Shown here: one piece after another, positions 1-5,412 of the stretch
Position numbering within the stretch: position 1 is the first letter of the stretch
Layout: each line of letters opens with the position of its first letter
Assembly: GCA_012522255.1 (NCBI GenBank)
Contig: JAAYKT010000006.1
Span: 1 to 9,530, forward strand
Length of the DNA: 9,530 nt
Origin: Clostridiales bacterium
GTDB taxonomy: Bacteria > Bacillota > Clostridia > Lutisporales > Lutisporaceae
Direction of reading: 5' to 3'
The notes under the pieces: model-generated
Seen by the model: the letters and a program-made list of their open reading frames with translations, nothing else
Databases searched by the model: none
Told to the model about the DNA's origin: nothing
Position numbers and translations under genes: made by a program

Positions 1-1014
1 AAAATAGGGCATTTGGCCATCAGACCCGACAAAGGGGTGTTCCGGTGCCCACGATGCGGATATTCTGGAAATTCTGTAGTTATGGCAAAAGACTTTTACG
101 GTCATAACTATGAAGAAGTATTAAGAAGGGCCGGGCATTATACCGGTCCAGTCATTGAGGAAAGCCCGGTTGCAAGTATTGAAGAAAGGGATACAGTCTA
201 CCGGGAGTTTCTTAAGCGGTTAGTCCTCTCCCCCAGACACAGGGAAAATCTTTTGAAAAGGGGATTAGATGAAGATGCCATAGAATTCCGGCAGTACAAG
301 TCTACAGTCGGATGGGAGTCCAGCAGAGGATTGTGTGTATCCCTCTTAAAAGATGGATACAACCTCAAGGGGATACCCGGGTTCTTCAAAGATCGGTATG
401 GCAACTGGGTCTTTATGACTCTGCCAGGGTTCTTGATATCTTCTCAGGATATAGAAGGAAGGATTCAAGGCTTTCAAATAAGAGTTGATGATCAATATCG
501 TAAAAAGAAAGAATCGGGAAAGTACCTGTCTTTTTCTTCTGCAGGGAAAGATGACGGTTGCTCTAGTGGCTCACTGATCCATGTAGCGGTACCACAGGGT
601 AAATCCTTGCAGGATTCAACGGTATGGGTCACGGAAGGCCCGCTCAAAGCCGATATAGCATCAATATACACCGGCGTCCCGTTTTTAGGCGTCCCCGGGG
701 TATCAATTTATAAACAAGCCGCAGAATATGCGGCGCAATTAAACATCAATCATACGGCAGTAGCCTATGATATGGATGTTCGGAAAAACCCCCATGTGGC
801 AAAAGCCGAGAAGTCTTTAGTCCAGGAACTCTGGTCAAAAGGCATCAAGGCTGTTCCGGTAAGCTGGAATGAAACATTAGGGAAAGGAATAGACGATGCC
901 GTTATTAATATATATAACGGGGAAATACCTATTCCTAAAGATGTATTAAATAAAATATTTCTGCCGCAACATGATGTGGTATTGGAAGTAAAAATGCGGT
1001 TAAGGATCAAATAA
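1..1014 (+). CDS. Primase-like protein: CHC2-type zinc finger plus Toprim (DUF3854-like), 5' partial
   Basis: The reading frame is open to the left edge (337 codons visible), so the true start is missing; a TTG at 13 is probably only an internal Leu. Counting from that TTG, the first part holds the second half of a CHC2-like zinc ribbon (GVFRCPRCGYSGN, C12 and C15); the first Cys/His pair would lie off the window. A Toprim-like domain follows: acidic VTEGPLKAD around E208, YDMD at 252-255 (D253, D255) and GKGIDD at 290-295. This order matches DNA primases and DUF3854-type replication proteins of plasmids and phages. By family knowledge such proteins make primers or act with a helicase at a replicon's origin; which one applies here is inference. 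No helicase domain follows within this chain. It overlaps the next gene by 1 nt (TAATG), so it heads or is part of the operon that ends with the ubiquitin-like cassette. Confidence 0.8.
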   Translation, partial: KIGHLAIRPDKGVFRCPRCGYSGNSVVMAKDFYGHNYEEVLRRAGHYTGPVIEESPVASIEERDTVYREFLKRLVLSPRHRENLLKRGLDEDAIEFRQYKSTVGWESSRGLCVSLLKDGYNLKGIPGFFKDRYGNWVFMTLPGFLISSQDIEGRIQGFQIRVDDQYRKKKESGKYLSFSSAGKDDGCSSGSLIHVAVPQGKSLQDSTVWVTEGPLKADIASIYTGVPFLGVPGVSIYKQAAEYAAQLNINHTAVAYDMDVRKNPHVAKAEKSLVQELWSKGIKAVPVSWNETLGKGIDDAVINIYNGEIPIPKDVLNKIFLPQHDVVLEVKMRLRIK

Positions 1015-1217
1015 TGTCAACCGCAAGTAAACGCCGTGAAGTTGCTGAACGCTATGGATATGACAGTACGAAGGGTAAGCAATGGCGTAAAAAAGTGCGG
1101 GGTATGTCTGACCAGCAGATAACTGCCATCTGGTTAAAGATTCAGGAAGGCAAGAAGAAGGACTGGAGAACAGAATACCCTATATATCTTCCGGATAAAC
1201 CGGGGGGAGGTGTTTAA
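1014..1217 (+). CDS. Small basic hypothetical protein, 67 aa
   Basis: I do not recognise this protein. It is short, rich in Lys and Arg, with no membrane segment or cysteine. The middle reads as a likely helix (MSDQQITAIWLKIQEGKKKDW). The ATG overlaps the primase-like stop by 1 nt and is preceded by AAGGA at 1002-1006, so translation is probably coupled. Its last codons (PGGGV) are the Shine-Dalgarno sequence of the following gene, GGGGGGAGGT, and the stop TAA touches the next ATG directly, which supports a real, conserved gene junction. Its position directly after a primase-like gene suggests a replication-associated accessory role, but nothing in the sequence shows this. Confidence 0.7.
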   Translation: MSTASKRREVAERYGYDSTKGKQWRKKVRGMSDQQITAIWLKIQEGKKKDWRTEYPIYLPDKPGGGV

Positions 1218-1541
1218 ATGGAAATTTTGCCGGTAGTTCTTGAGTGGAAACTAAAAGAGTTACCTTCAGCCGAATTCGTTGCTGAAAAATACAAAGAAGA
1301 TGTAAAAAAGTATTTAGATCTTCTAGATATATTTAACAGCAGCGATGTGATAACCAGCCAAATCCTCTCCATCCCTATAGAGGATTGGTACTGGTTGAGG
1401 GACAGAATATTAGAGTTTGAAGATACATGCTCTGAGTTCTGCCAAGCAGTAGACAGAGAGGAACACGAAAGGCAATTGCACAACAGAATTGCCCGAAGTT
1501 TAACCTTCCTGCCGATGGAAGGGGGTTCGGTGTATGTATGA
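1218..1541 (+). CDS. Hypothetical acidic protein, 107 aa
   Basis: I do not recognise this family. The protein is acidic and looks largely alpha-helical (KYKEDVKKYLDLLDIF near residues 24-39; RDRILEFEDTCSEFCQAVDR near 61-80), with two cysteines at about 70 and 74 and no signal peptide or membrane segment. The start is well supported by GGGGGGAGGT at 1202-1211, 6 nt before the ATG, and it abuts the previous stop with no gap. The gene ends in TGA at 1539-1541, so TGA is a normal stop in this genome, which matters for the in-frame TGA of the next gene. The 3' end overlaps the next ATG by 8 nt. Confidence 0.75.
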   Translation: MEILPVVLEWKLKELPSAEFVAEKYKEDVKKYLDLLDIFNSSDVITSQILSIPIEDWYWLRDRILEFEDTCSEFCQAVDREEHERQLHNRIARSLTFLPMEGGSVYV

Positions 1542-2010
1542 AGAAGATATATATATCGAATTGAAACGACTTGACCAGCTCATGGAATTATTTCGATTAA
1601 AAGAGTTGGGATTTGATATCTATGACAGGTACTTCGGAACCTGTGCTTGCGGTAACTGAGGGGATGAAGAATATATCGCAGAGGTTCTGTCGATAATATT
1701 TGGGCTTGATGCTGATGCACATATCAGTGTTAAATCATCCGATCAGGAATCATTTGAAGAAGAAGGAATTGAAATTCCTTCTGACTTGGACACAGAGTGG
1801 CTTTATATTATAGAAGTTGAAGATATACATGCCACCCCCGAAAATCTCGAAAAACTTAATAAAAAACCCCCATATAGTTTGGAGGTTTTAAAGGTCAAAG
1901 AGATAGAAGGGAAGAAATGTTGGGAGATTTGGGCCAATGAAGAAATCATTTATGATATTGGTCTATTTATCGATATCGCACTCTTTATAAGGGGGTGCTG
2001 GGATGATTAA
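1534..2010 (+). CDS. Unknown 158-codon frame with in-frame TGA: candidate selenoprotein or nonsense-mutated gene
   Basis: ATG at 1534 overlaps the previous gene by 8 nt and follows a GGAAGGGGG ribosome site. Forty-one codons on, at 1657-1659, there is an in-frame TGA. The same frame then stays open to TAA at 2008-2010, overlapping the E2-like start by 8 nt. Downstream of the TGA there is no ATG or GTG and no ribosome site; the first TTG, at 1786, has none either, so the second part could not easily be a separate gene. The junction reads GTCACGN-X-GDEEYIAE, placing the TGA residue (42) in a C37-x-C39-x-x-X42 arrangement that could be redox or metal active. A SECIS-like hairpin follows the TGA. 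I recognise no family; the product is acidic, with one hydrophobic C-terminal stretch (IGLFIDIALFIRGCW). If X is Sec it is a new selenoprotein; if the codon was TGG it is a nonsense allele. Confidence 0.55.
1670..1700 (+). promoter_or_regulatory. SECIS-like hairpin just downstream of the in-frame TGA
   Basis: The stem pairs 1670-1673, 1674-1678 and 1679-1682 with 1697-1700, 1691-1695 and 1686-1689, giving 13 base pairs. It has a single bulged U at 1690, a bulged A at 1696, and apical GGU at 1683-1685 (or a five-base AGGUU loop if the last A-U opens). The first apical G lies 24 nt after the TGA. Known bacterial SECIS elements (for example E. coli fdhF, loop AGGUCU with a bulged U) sit at a similar distance and carry a G-U in the apex. 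Here the bulged U is on the 3' rather than the 5' side, so the match is not perfect. The structure is in the coding frame, as bacterial SECIS elements are. Confidence 0.45.
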
Positions 2011-2614
2011 CCTCAAGATAAGCCAGGAGGGATCTCTTGTTGAAATCATTGAGAACGGAATATCACGGTGGAGAAAAGTAAACACCCGTGATTTGATCCA
2101 GGCACTTAATGAATCGATAGGGGTGCCCAAAAAACAAGAAAAAGTAATTTCTCCAATGCTACCATTAGGCACTATCGGGTACACTCCCACAATAGGGGTA
2201 CGCCAGTATGACTTGTGGCTTTATCAGCCGGCAAAGTCAATCGATCTCCTGTATGAAAGCAGGAGTTTTAAAAAAGCTGGTATTCCTGCAGCTGTATATA
2301 AGTTCACTGTCAATAATGGTGTGCTTACAAGTACTGACATGTGGGCGATAATAGAGAAACCCTACCCTAGTGCGGAGCTATACCATTACCCTATTTTCAA
2401 TGTAGGGAATAGTCATCTTTGCATAGGGTCAAACCGCATCAACATATCTGAACCCTGTGATTTTGGCAGAGTCCCTGATATGATTGCAATGATGCCATCG
2501 ACCCATGCCTATCCATCAAGGAACAGGTCAGGATTGGAGAGAGACTCCCTGTATAAAGAGTTGCAGGGGAAGAAAATCCCTAACAAGTGGTTAACACCCG
2601 CTAATAAAAGGTAG
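2003..2614 (+). CDS. E2-like (ubiquitin-conjugating fold) protein, PRTRC protein B / Prok-E2_D type
   Basis: 203 residues. The C-terminal half carries the pattern that I associate with PRTRC system protein B and prokaryotic E2 family D: ELYHYPIFNVG at about 125-135, then HLCIGSNRI at 138-146 with the candidate catalytic Cys140, then a Thr-His pair at 167-168 (MPSTHAYPSRN). By family knowledge such proteins would accept a ubiquitin-like protein as a thioester from the E1 and pass it on; this is not shown here. The ATG overlaps the upstream frame by 8 nt (ATGATTAA) with GGGGG about 7 nt before it. It sits directly before the ubiquitin-like and ThiF genes, which strongly supports the call. The N-terminal 120 residues look beta-rich and I cannot assign them further. 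No signal or membrane segment, so cytoplasmic. Confidence 0.75.
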   Translation: MINLKISQEGSLVEIIENGISRWRKVNTRDLIQALNESIGVPKKQEKVISPMLPLGTIGYTPTIGVRQYDLWLYQPAKSIDLLYESRSFKKAGIPAAVYKFTVNNGVLTSTDMWAIIEKPYPSAELYHYPIFNVGNSHLCIGSNRINISEPCDFGRVPDMIAMMPSTHAYPSRNRSGLERDSLYKELQGKKIPNKWLTPANKR

Positions 2615-2637
2615 GGGGACTTAATAGGAGGTATAAT

Positions 2638-2970
2638 ATGACAAATCTATTTGGTGAAGAATATGAAAACACATGCACAGAAGGTTGCGCAGAAACCCCT
2701 AAAAAGGGTAAGGTTAAAGGAACGCCTGCTAAAAAAACCGGCGATGAGACCCCGCTTGAGATGAGGGAGGTAAGGGTAAAGATTTACAATGATTTCTTTA
2801 CCTACATTGCTCCGGAGGAAGTAGAAAACCCCACCTTTGGGGATGTAAGAAAGTACCTCGTTGCCCAGGGCTACTCGGAACTTAGTGCAGATCGAACTCA
2901 GTTTATGTGGGTCGAAGAAGGCGATGAAAAGTTTTTAGTGACCGGGATTAAATTTGAAAAGATGGGATAA
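2638..2970 (+). CDS. Ubiquitin-like protein, PRTRC protein C-like, ending in Gly
   Basis: 110 residues. Residues 1-41 are a low-complexity, Lys/Thr/Pro/Gly-rich and probably disordered tail with two cysteines (C13, C17). Residues 42-110 fit a compact beta-grasp size: a first strand pair (MREVRVKIYNDFFTYI), a helix (TFGDVRKYLVAQG) and C-terminal strands ending KFEKMG. The last residue is a free glycine, as expected for a protein that an E1 can adenylate without trimming; it lacks a classic GG. Assignment rests on gene order (between E2-like and E1-like genes, as in PRTRC cassettes), length and predicted fold; sequence identity to ubiquitin itself is not visible. AGGAGGT at 2626-2632, 5 nt before ATG, is the best ribosome site in the operon, suggesting that this small protein is made in excess of its enzymes. 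It overlaps the ThiF gene by 1 nt. Confidence 0.65.
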   Translation: MTNLFGEEYENTCTEGCAETPKKGKVKGTPAKKTGDETPLEMREVRVKIYNDFFTYIAPEEVENPTFGDVRKYLVAQGYSELSADRTQFMWVEEGDEKFLVTGIKFEKMG

Positions 2971-3677
2971 TGAAAGTCCCGTATTCAAAGGTCAATATCA
3001 TTCAGGTTGGCTGCGGCGGAACGGGGGGCTATCTCGTTCCCAAGCTGGCCCGGTTATTAATGACCTTAAAAGAATTCAAAGGGGATTGTAAGTATCGATA
3101 TGTATTAGTAGACCACGACATCGTGGAGCCTGCTAACTTGTATCGGCAAAACTTTATAGCAGAGGATCTGGGGAAGAATAAAGCCACGGTACTCTCTATA
3201 AGGTACGGTTTTGCTTTTCATGTAGACATTGGATGCGCGAGAAACAAACTGGAATCCCCGGAAGAATTGACAACATACCTGGATGAATATGCGGATTTGC
3301 ATATTGTAATAGGGTGTGTTGATAACAACAAAGCCCGTAAAGTCATGCATAAATACTTTTCGGATTCCCGTGTGCCAGTAGTTTATATAGACTCTGGAAA
3401 CGGGAAGCTAACCGGTCAAATAGTGGTCGGTTATAAAAATAAAAAAGTTTTGCTTTCGCCGGTGGGGGAATTATTTCCGGACGCGCTGGTGGAAGAAAAC
3501 AAACCGCAGGTCAACTGCGCCATGAATGCACTGGAAAATCCACAAAACATCGGGGCGAATGACCTGGCCGCTTCATTGATATTCAGTATTGTAAATATCC
3601 TTTTGACTAATGGAGGGATCAACATTCATTGGATATCATTTGATGGCAGGAAAGGGGAAGCAATTCCTCATAAATAA
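2970..3677 (+). CDS. E1-like ThiF-family adenylyltransferase (PRTRC ThiF type)
   Basis: 235 residues, cytoplasmic. The N-terminal Rossmann-like domain has the nucleotide loop IIQVGCGGTGGYL (G14 to G20), the acidic VDHDIVEPANLYRQ at 47-60 (D50 for ATP/Mg, R59), the GKNKA segment with K71 and IGCVDNN with D118. These are the standard residues of ThiF/MoeB/E1 enzymes, which adenylate the C-terminal Gly of a ubiquitin-like protein. QVNCAMNALENPQNIGAND at 180-198 places Cys183 as the likely thioester cysteine, in the position seen in PRTRC ThiF proteins. At 235 aa it is short, without the zinc CxxC pairs of MoeB or an added domain, which fits that subfamily. Start ATG overlaps the ubiquitin-like gene by 1 nt. 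It is the last gene of the operon before a terminator. The likely substrate is the 110-aa neighbour; this is inference from order. Confidence 0.85.
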   Translation: MKVPYSKVNIIQVGCGGTGGYLVPKLARLLMTLKEFKGDCKYRYVLVDHDIVEPANLYRQNFIAEDLGKNKATVLSIRYGFAFHVDIGCARNKLESPEELTTYLDEYADLHIVIGCVDNNKARKVMHKYFSDSRVPVVYIDSGNGKLTGQIVVGYKNKKVLLSPVGELFPDALVEENKPQVNCAMNALENPQNIGANDLAASLIFSIVNILLTNGGINIHWISFDGRKGEAIPHK

Positions 3678-3680
3678 CTA

Positions 3681-3715
3681 AAAAAGCTCTTCATATTATA
3701 TATGAAGAGCTTTTT
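3681..3715. terminator. Strong bidirectional intrinsic terminator
   Basis: A perfect 16-bp stem joins 3681-3696 with 3700-3715 around a TAT loop. The 5' arm begins with five A and the 3' arm ends with five T, so it can act as a Rho-independent terminator on either strand. It ends the ubiquitin-like operon on the + strand and faces the convergent - strand gene whose stop is at 3730. Confidence 0.9.
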
Positions 3716-3729
3716 ACTTGAAAGTAACA

Positions 3730-4077
3730 CTAGAGGATAGCAAATCTATAACAGCATTTTTTGTAAAATAGTTTTGAAAATAAATCAATTTCATCCTCCC
3801 GAACATTTTTGTCACAATGTTGTGCATATGTATGATTCAAGCGCACTTGAGCTACTAAGCGCAATAAGGACTCCTCAGTTGTCTTCTGGCATAACATTAC
3901 AATAGTTTGGTCGCCTTTGCATACTATACACTCTGTGTCAATGTCACATTCACAAACAACGGCAATTTGTTTCAAATAGTCCATTAAGGACAAGCCATCG
4001 TCAACGAAACATGGAACTAATGTGTCGACGATATCAGATATTAAGTTTTCGCGTGGTCTAAAAAAGTGACAAAACAC
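3730..4077 (-). CDS. Unrecognised cysteine-rich protein, 115 aa
   Basis: I do not recognise this protein. The GTG at 4077-4075 is the best start because GGGGGG at 4090-4085 lies 7 nt before it; a TTG five codons upstream (4092) would use that same ribosome site as coding sequence. The protein has eight cysteines: one near the start (VFCHFF), one near residue 23, a cluster CECDIDTECIVC in the middle, one in VMLCQ, one in QHCD, and a CC pair near the end (YKKCCYRF). It shows no signal peptide or membrane helix. Clustered cysteines may bind metal, but no standard finger spacing is clear. It is convergent with the ubiquitin-like operon and downstream of the repressor, about 115 bp away, so it may be co-transcribed or use its own promoter. 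Stop is 14 nt past the shared terminator. Confidence 0.6.
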   Translation of the reverse strand: MFCHFFRPRENLISDIVDTLVPCFVDDGLSLMDYLKQIAVVCECDIDTECIVCKGDQTIVMLCQKTTEESLLRLVAQVRLNHTYAQHCDKNVREDEIDLFSKLFYKKCCYRFAIL

Positions 4078-4109
4078 GTTATATCCCCCCAATATAACAG
4101 ATTTTTAAT

Positions 4110-4115
4110 AGTATA
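4110..4115 (-). promoter_or_regulatory. Possible -10 (TATACT) for the Cys-rich gene
   Basis: On the - strand TATACT lies about 33 nt before the GTG start, within an AT-rich 115-bp gap between the two - strand genes. No good -35 hexamer is seen at 16-18 nt, so this is weak; the gene could equally be read from the repressor promoter, since I see no terminator between them. Confidence 0.2.
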
Positions 4116-4192
4116 GCAGAAATCAGAATATTTGCGACCTTATACCTATAAATAAAAAGATTTAGAAGATTGGCAAAATTCCGTATCATCGA

Positions 4193-4537
4193 TTATTCCA
4201 GCAAAGCGGTGATTAATTTTATTATTCTTTTTTCATCTTCTTCGCTTAAATTCTTGTCCTTGCTGATCAGGAAGGCGGATAATTCCTCCGTAATTCCCAT
4301 TTGTTTTCTGCCAAGTAGATAGTCTGTAGTCACACCAAAATAATCCGCGATCTTACACAATTGCACAAAAGATGGTTCTCTTCTTCCTGTTTCCCATGTG
4401 GAGATAAGTTGGTATGGGTTTTTCCCGGTACCAAGATGTTCAACTAATTGTATGGCACTTACACCGTAGCGTTCTCGCAACTCTCGTAAGGTTGCTCCAA
4501 AGGTAGGGTGGTATTCTTTTTTATATTTTGAATCCAT
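4193..4537 (-). CDS. XRE-family HTH transcriptional repressor, 114 aa
   Basis: A small regulator of the phage/ICE repressor type. Residues 13-75 form an HTH_XRE domain: FGATLRELRERYGVSAIQLVEHLG (helices 1-2), then YQLISTWETGRREPS (recognition helix and the conserved W-E-x-G-x-x-x-P) and FVQLCKIADYFGVTTDYLLG at 57-76. The C-terminal tail, DKNLSEEDEKRIIKLITALLE, resembles the dimerising helix of short Firmicute repressors; there is no peptidase domain. The start ATG is preceded by TGAGGAG (4552-4546) on the - strand. It is transcribed away from the sigma-like/DinG operon, and inverted repeats in the shared promoter region suggest that it controls both itself and that operon. The degree to which it also controls the ubiquitin-like cassette, whose promoter is outside the window, cannot be seen. 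Confidence 0.9.
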   Translation of the reverse strand: MDSKYKKEYHPTFGATLRELRERYGVSAIQLVEHLGTGKNPYQLISTWETGRREPSFVQLCKIADYFGVTTDYLLGRKQMGITEELSAFLISKDKNLSEEDEKRIIKLITALLE

Positions 4538-4568
4538 TATAAAAACTCCTCACAGTTAAATTGTACCC

Positions 4569-4577
4569 ATTATAACA
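4569..4577 (-). promoter_or_regulatory. Extended -10 promoter of the XRE repressor
   Basis: On the - strand TGTTATAAT is a perfect extended -10 (TGnTATAAT), 31 nt before the repressor ATG. The region 17 nt upstream reads TATTCT, a poor -35, which extended -10 promoters tolerate. An overlapping alternative is TTGAGA (4586-4581) with TACAAT (4565-4560) at a short 15-nt spacing. Confidence 0.6.
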
Positions 4578-4604
4578 AAATCTCAACAAAAAGAATACAT
4601 AAGC

Positions 4605-4632
4605 TTGACAATGTACGCGTAACGGTTATAAT
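4605..4632 (+). promoter_or_regulatory. Sigma-A type promoter of the right operon
   Basis: TTGACA at 4605-4610 and TATAAT at 4627-4632 are both perfect consensus, with a 16-nt spacer. Transcription would begin near 4639, about 40 nt before the first gene. Such a strong promoter next to a divergent repressor is typical of a switch that needs tight repression. Confidence 0.9.
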
Positions 4633-4679
4633 CATAGATAAAATATAACCTAAAAGGTTACATGAGGGGAGGGGGAAAA

Positions 4680-5411
4680 ATGGAAGATGATATTGTCGCG
4701 ACTTTTTTAACTTCCAGGCAATACCAGATATATTCCTTATTGCGGGATGGGAACAGCTATAGAGAAGCAGCAGCTAAGATGGGGGTAAGCGTAGGTACAA
4801 TAAAAGATGGATGGCATCGAATAAAAAAGAAAATAGATGCTTTCAATGCCATCGAAGATATCAACGAAGTAGTAGAAATATATAATCAGGAAATTAATAA
4901 AGACCTTCCCAGCGGATTAACATTGGGGATGGCGCAGTTTTTAAGCACTCATCAAAATATGAAAATAACTAAAGAACAAGCATATAAGCAACGTAGGCGA
5001 ACAGGTTACAATCCTAAAACTAAAACCTTGGTACGCAAAATGACCGAGGATGAACAAGAAAATTGCACGATCACAACTAGAGAAATGATACCAGCTTCCA
5101 TAATACGCATAGAAATGGAATATCGTTCTCGAATGAGAAATCATGATCAACTGGATGAGGATATGGCTGCGATGGAAACTATATTGCGCGCGTACGGTAT
5201 CTTATATTCAACTCCAGCAATCAATAAACTAAATGCCAAAACCAGTAAGGTTTTAAGGGCAAAAGAAGAAGGCTACAGACCGACATTATTTGAACCCGGT
5301 GATATACCGCCACCTGGATCAAGATACATAGAAGTTTCTCGCAATGAAGCAGGGGAGAAAGATTATAGCTTATGGCTGGTTCCCAGCAGGGTGAAAGTGA
5401 AAGGGTGTTAA
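4680..5411 (+). CDS. HTH protein with sigma-70 region 4-like domain, 243 aa
   Basis: First gene of the right operon. I prefer ATG 4680 because AGGGGAGGGGG (4665-4675) is 4 nt before it; the ATG at 4662 would translate this site as RGGGK. Residues 10-52 form a sigma region 4/LuxR-like helix-turn-helix: LTSRQYQIYSLLRDGNSYREA, then AAKMGVSVGTIKDGWHRIKKK. The rest is not recognised: a helical middle, a basic part near 97-121 (TKEQAYKQRRRTGYNPKTKT), a second helical segment (RIEMEYRSRMRNHDQLDEDM) and a Pro-rich stretch (FEPGDIPPPGSRYIEVS). There is no sigma region 2, so it is unlikely to be a full sigma factor. It may be a DNA-binding regulator or a phage-type late activator; both are inference. 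The DinG-like gene starts 2 nt after its stop, so the two are probably translationally coupled. Confidence 0.7.
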   Translation: MEDDIVATFLTSRQYQIYSLLRDGNSYREAAAKMGVSVGTIKDGWHRIKKKIDAFNAIEDINEVVEIYNQEINKDLPSGLTLGMAQFLSTHQNMKITKEQAYKQRRRTGYNPKTKTLVRKMTEDEQENCTITTREMIPASIIRIEMEYRSRMRNHDQLDEDMAAMETILRAYGILYSTPAINKLNAKTSKVLRAKEEGYRPTLFEPGDIPPPGSRYIEVSRNEAGEKDYSLWLVPSRVKVKGC

Positions 5412-5412
5412 T

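Larger units (their letters stand above)
4555..4660. promoter_or_regulatory. Putative operator region: inverted repeats over both divergent promoters
   Basis: Each -10 box lies inside one arm of an imperfect inverted repeat. On the - strand GTTATAAT (4576-4569) is paired with AATTTAAC (4562-4555), 6 nt apart. On the + strand GTTATAAT (4625-4632) is paired with AATATAAC (4642-4649), 9 nt apart; its core GGTTATA/TATAACC is exact. A third palindrome, TAACCT-AAA-AGGTTA (4646-4660), overlaps the second and lies just before the ribosome site. These are plausible binding sites of the XRE repressor. Part of the resemblance comes from the -10 consensus itself, and the spacers differ. Confidence 0.45.

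Noticed and set aside
1546..1557. GATATATATATC palindrome as a protein-binding site
   Set aside because: It is a simple AT repeat within the first codons of the 158-codon frame; nothing else supports a function.
1657..1659. TGA read as Trp or Gly under an alternative genetic code
   Set aside because: TGA ends two other genes here (1539-1541 and 8328-8330) at overlapping, coupled junctions, so the standard code applies.
1786..2010. Separate 74-aa gene starting at TTG 1786
   Set aside because: There is no ribosome site before it, and the same frame is already open and coding-like from just after the TGA at 1657, so it is the tail of the interrupted gene.
2003..3677. A full PRTRC system
   Set aside because: Only B, C and ThiF-like members are seen; ParB, the StbA-like D protein, E, F and the JAB protein A are absent from the window, so only the trio is claimed.
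4078..4092. TTG start at 4092 for the Cys-rich - strand gene
   Set aside because: It would make GGGGGG, the evident ribosome site for GTG 4077, part of the coding sequence.
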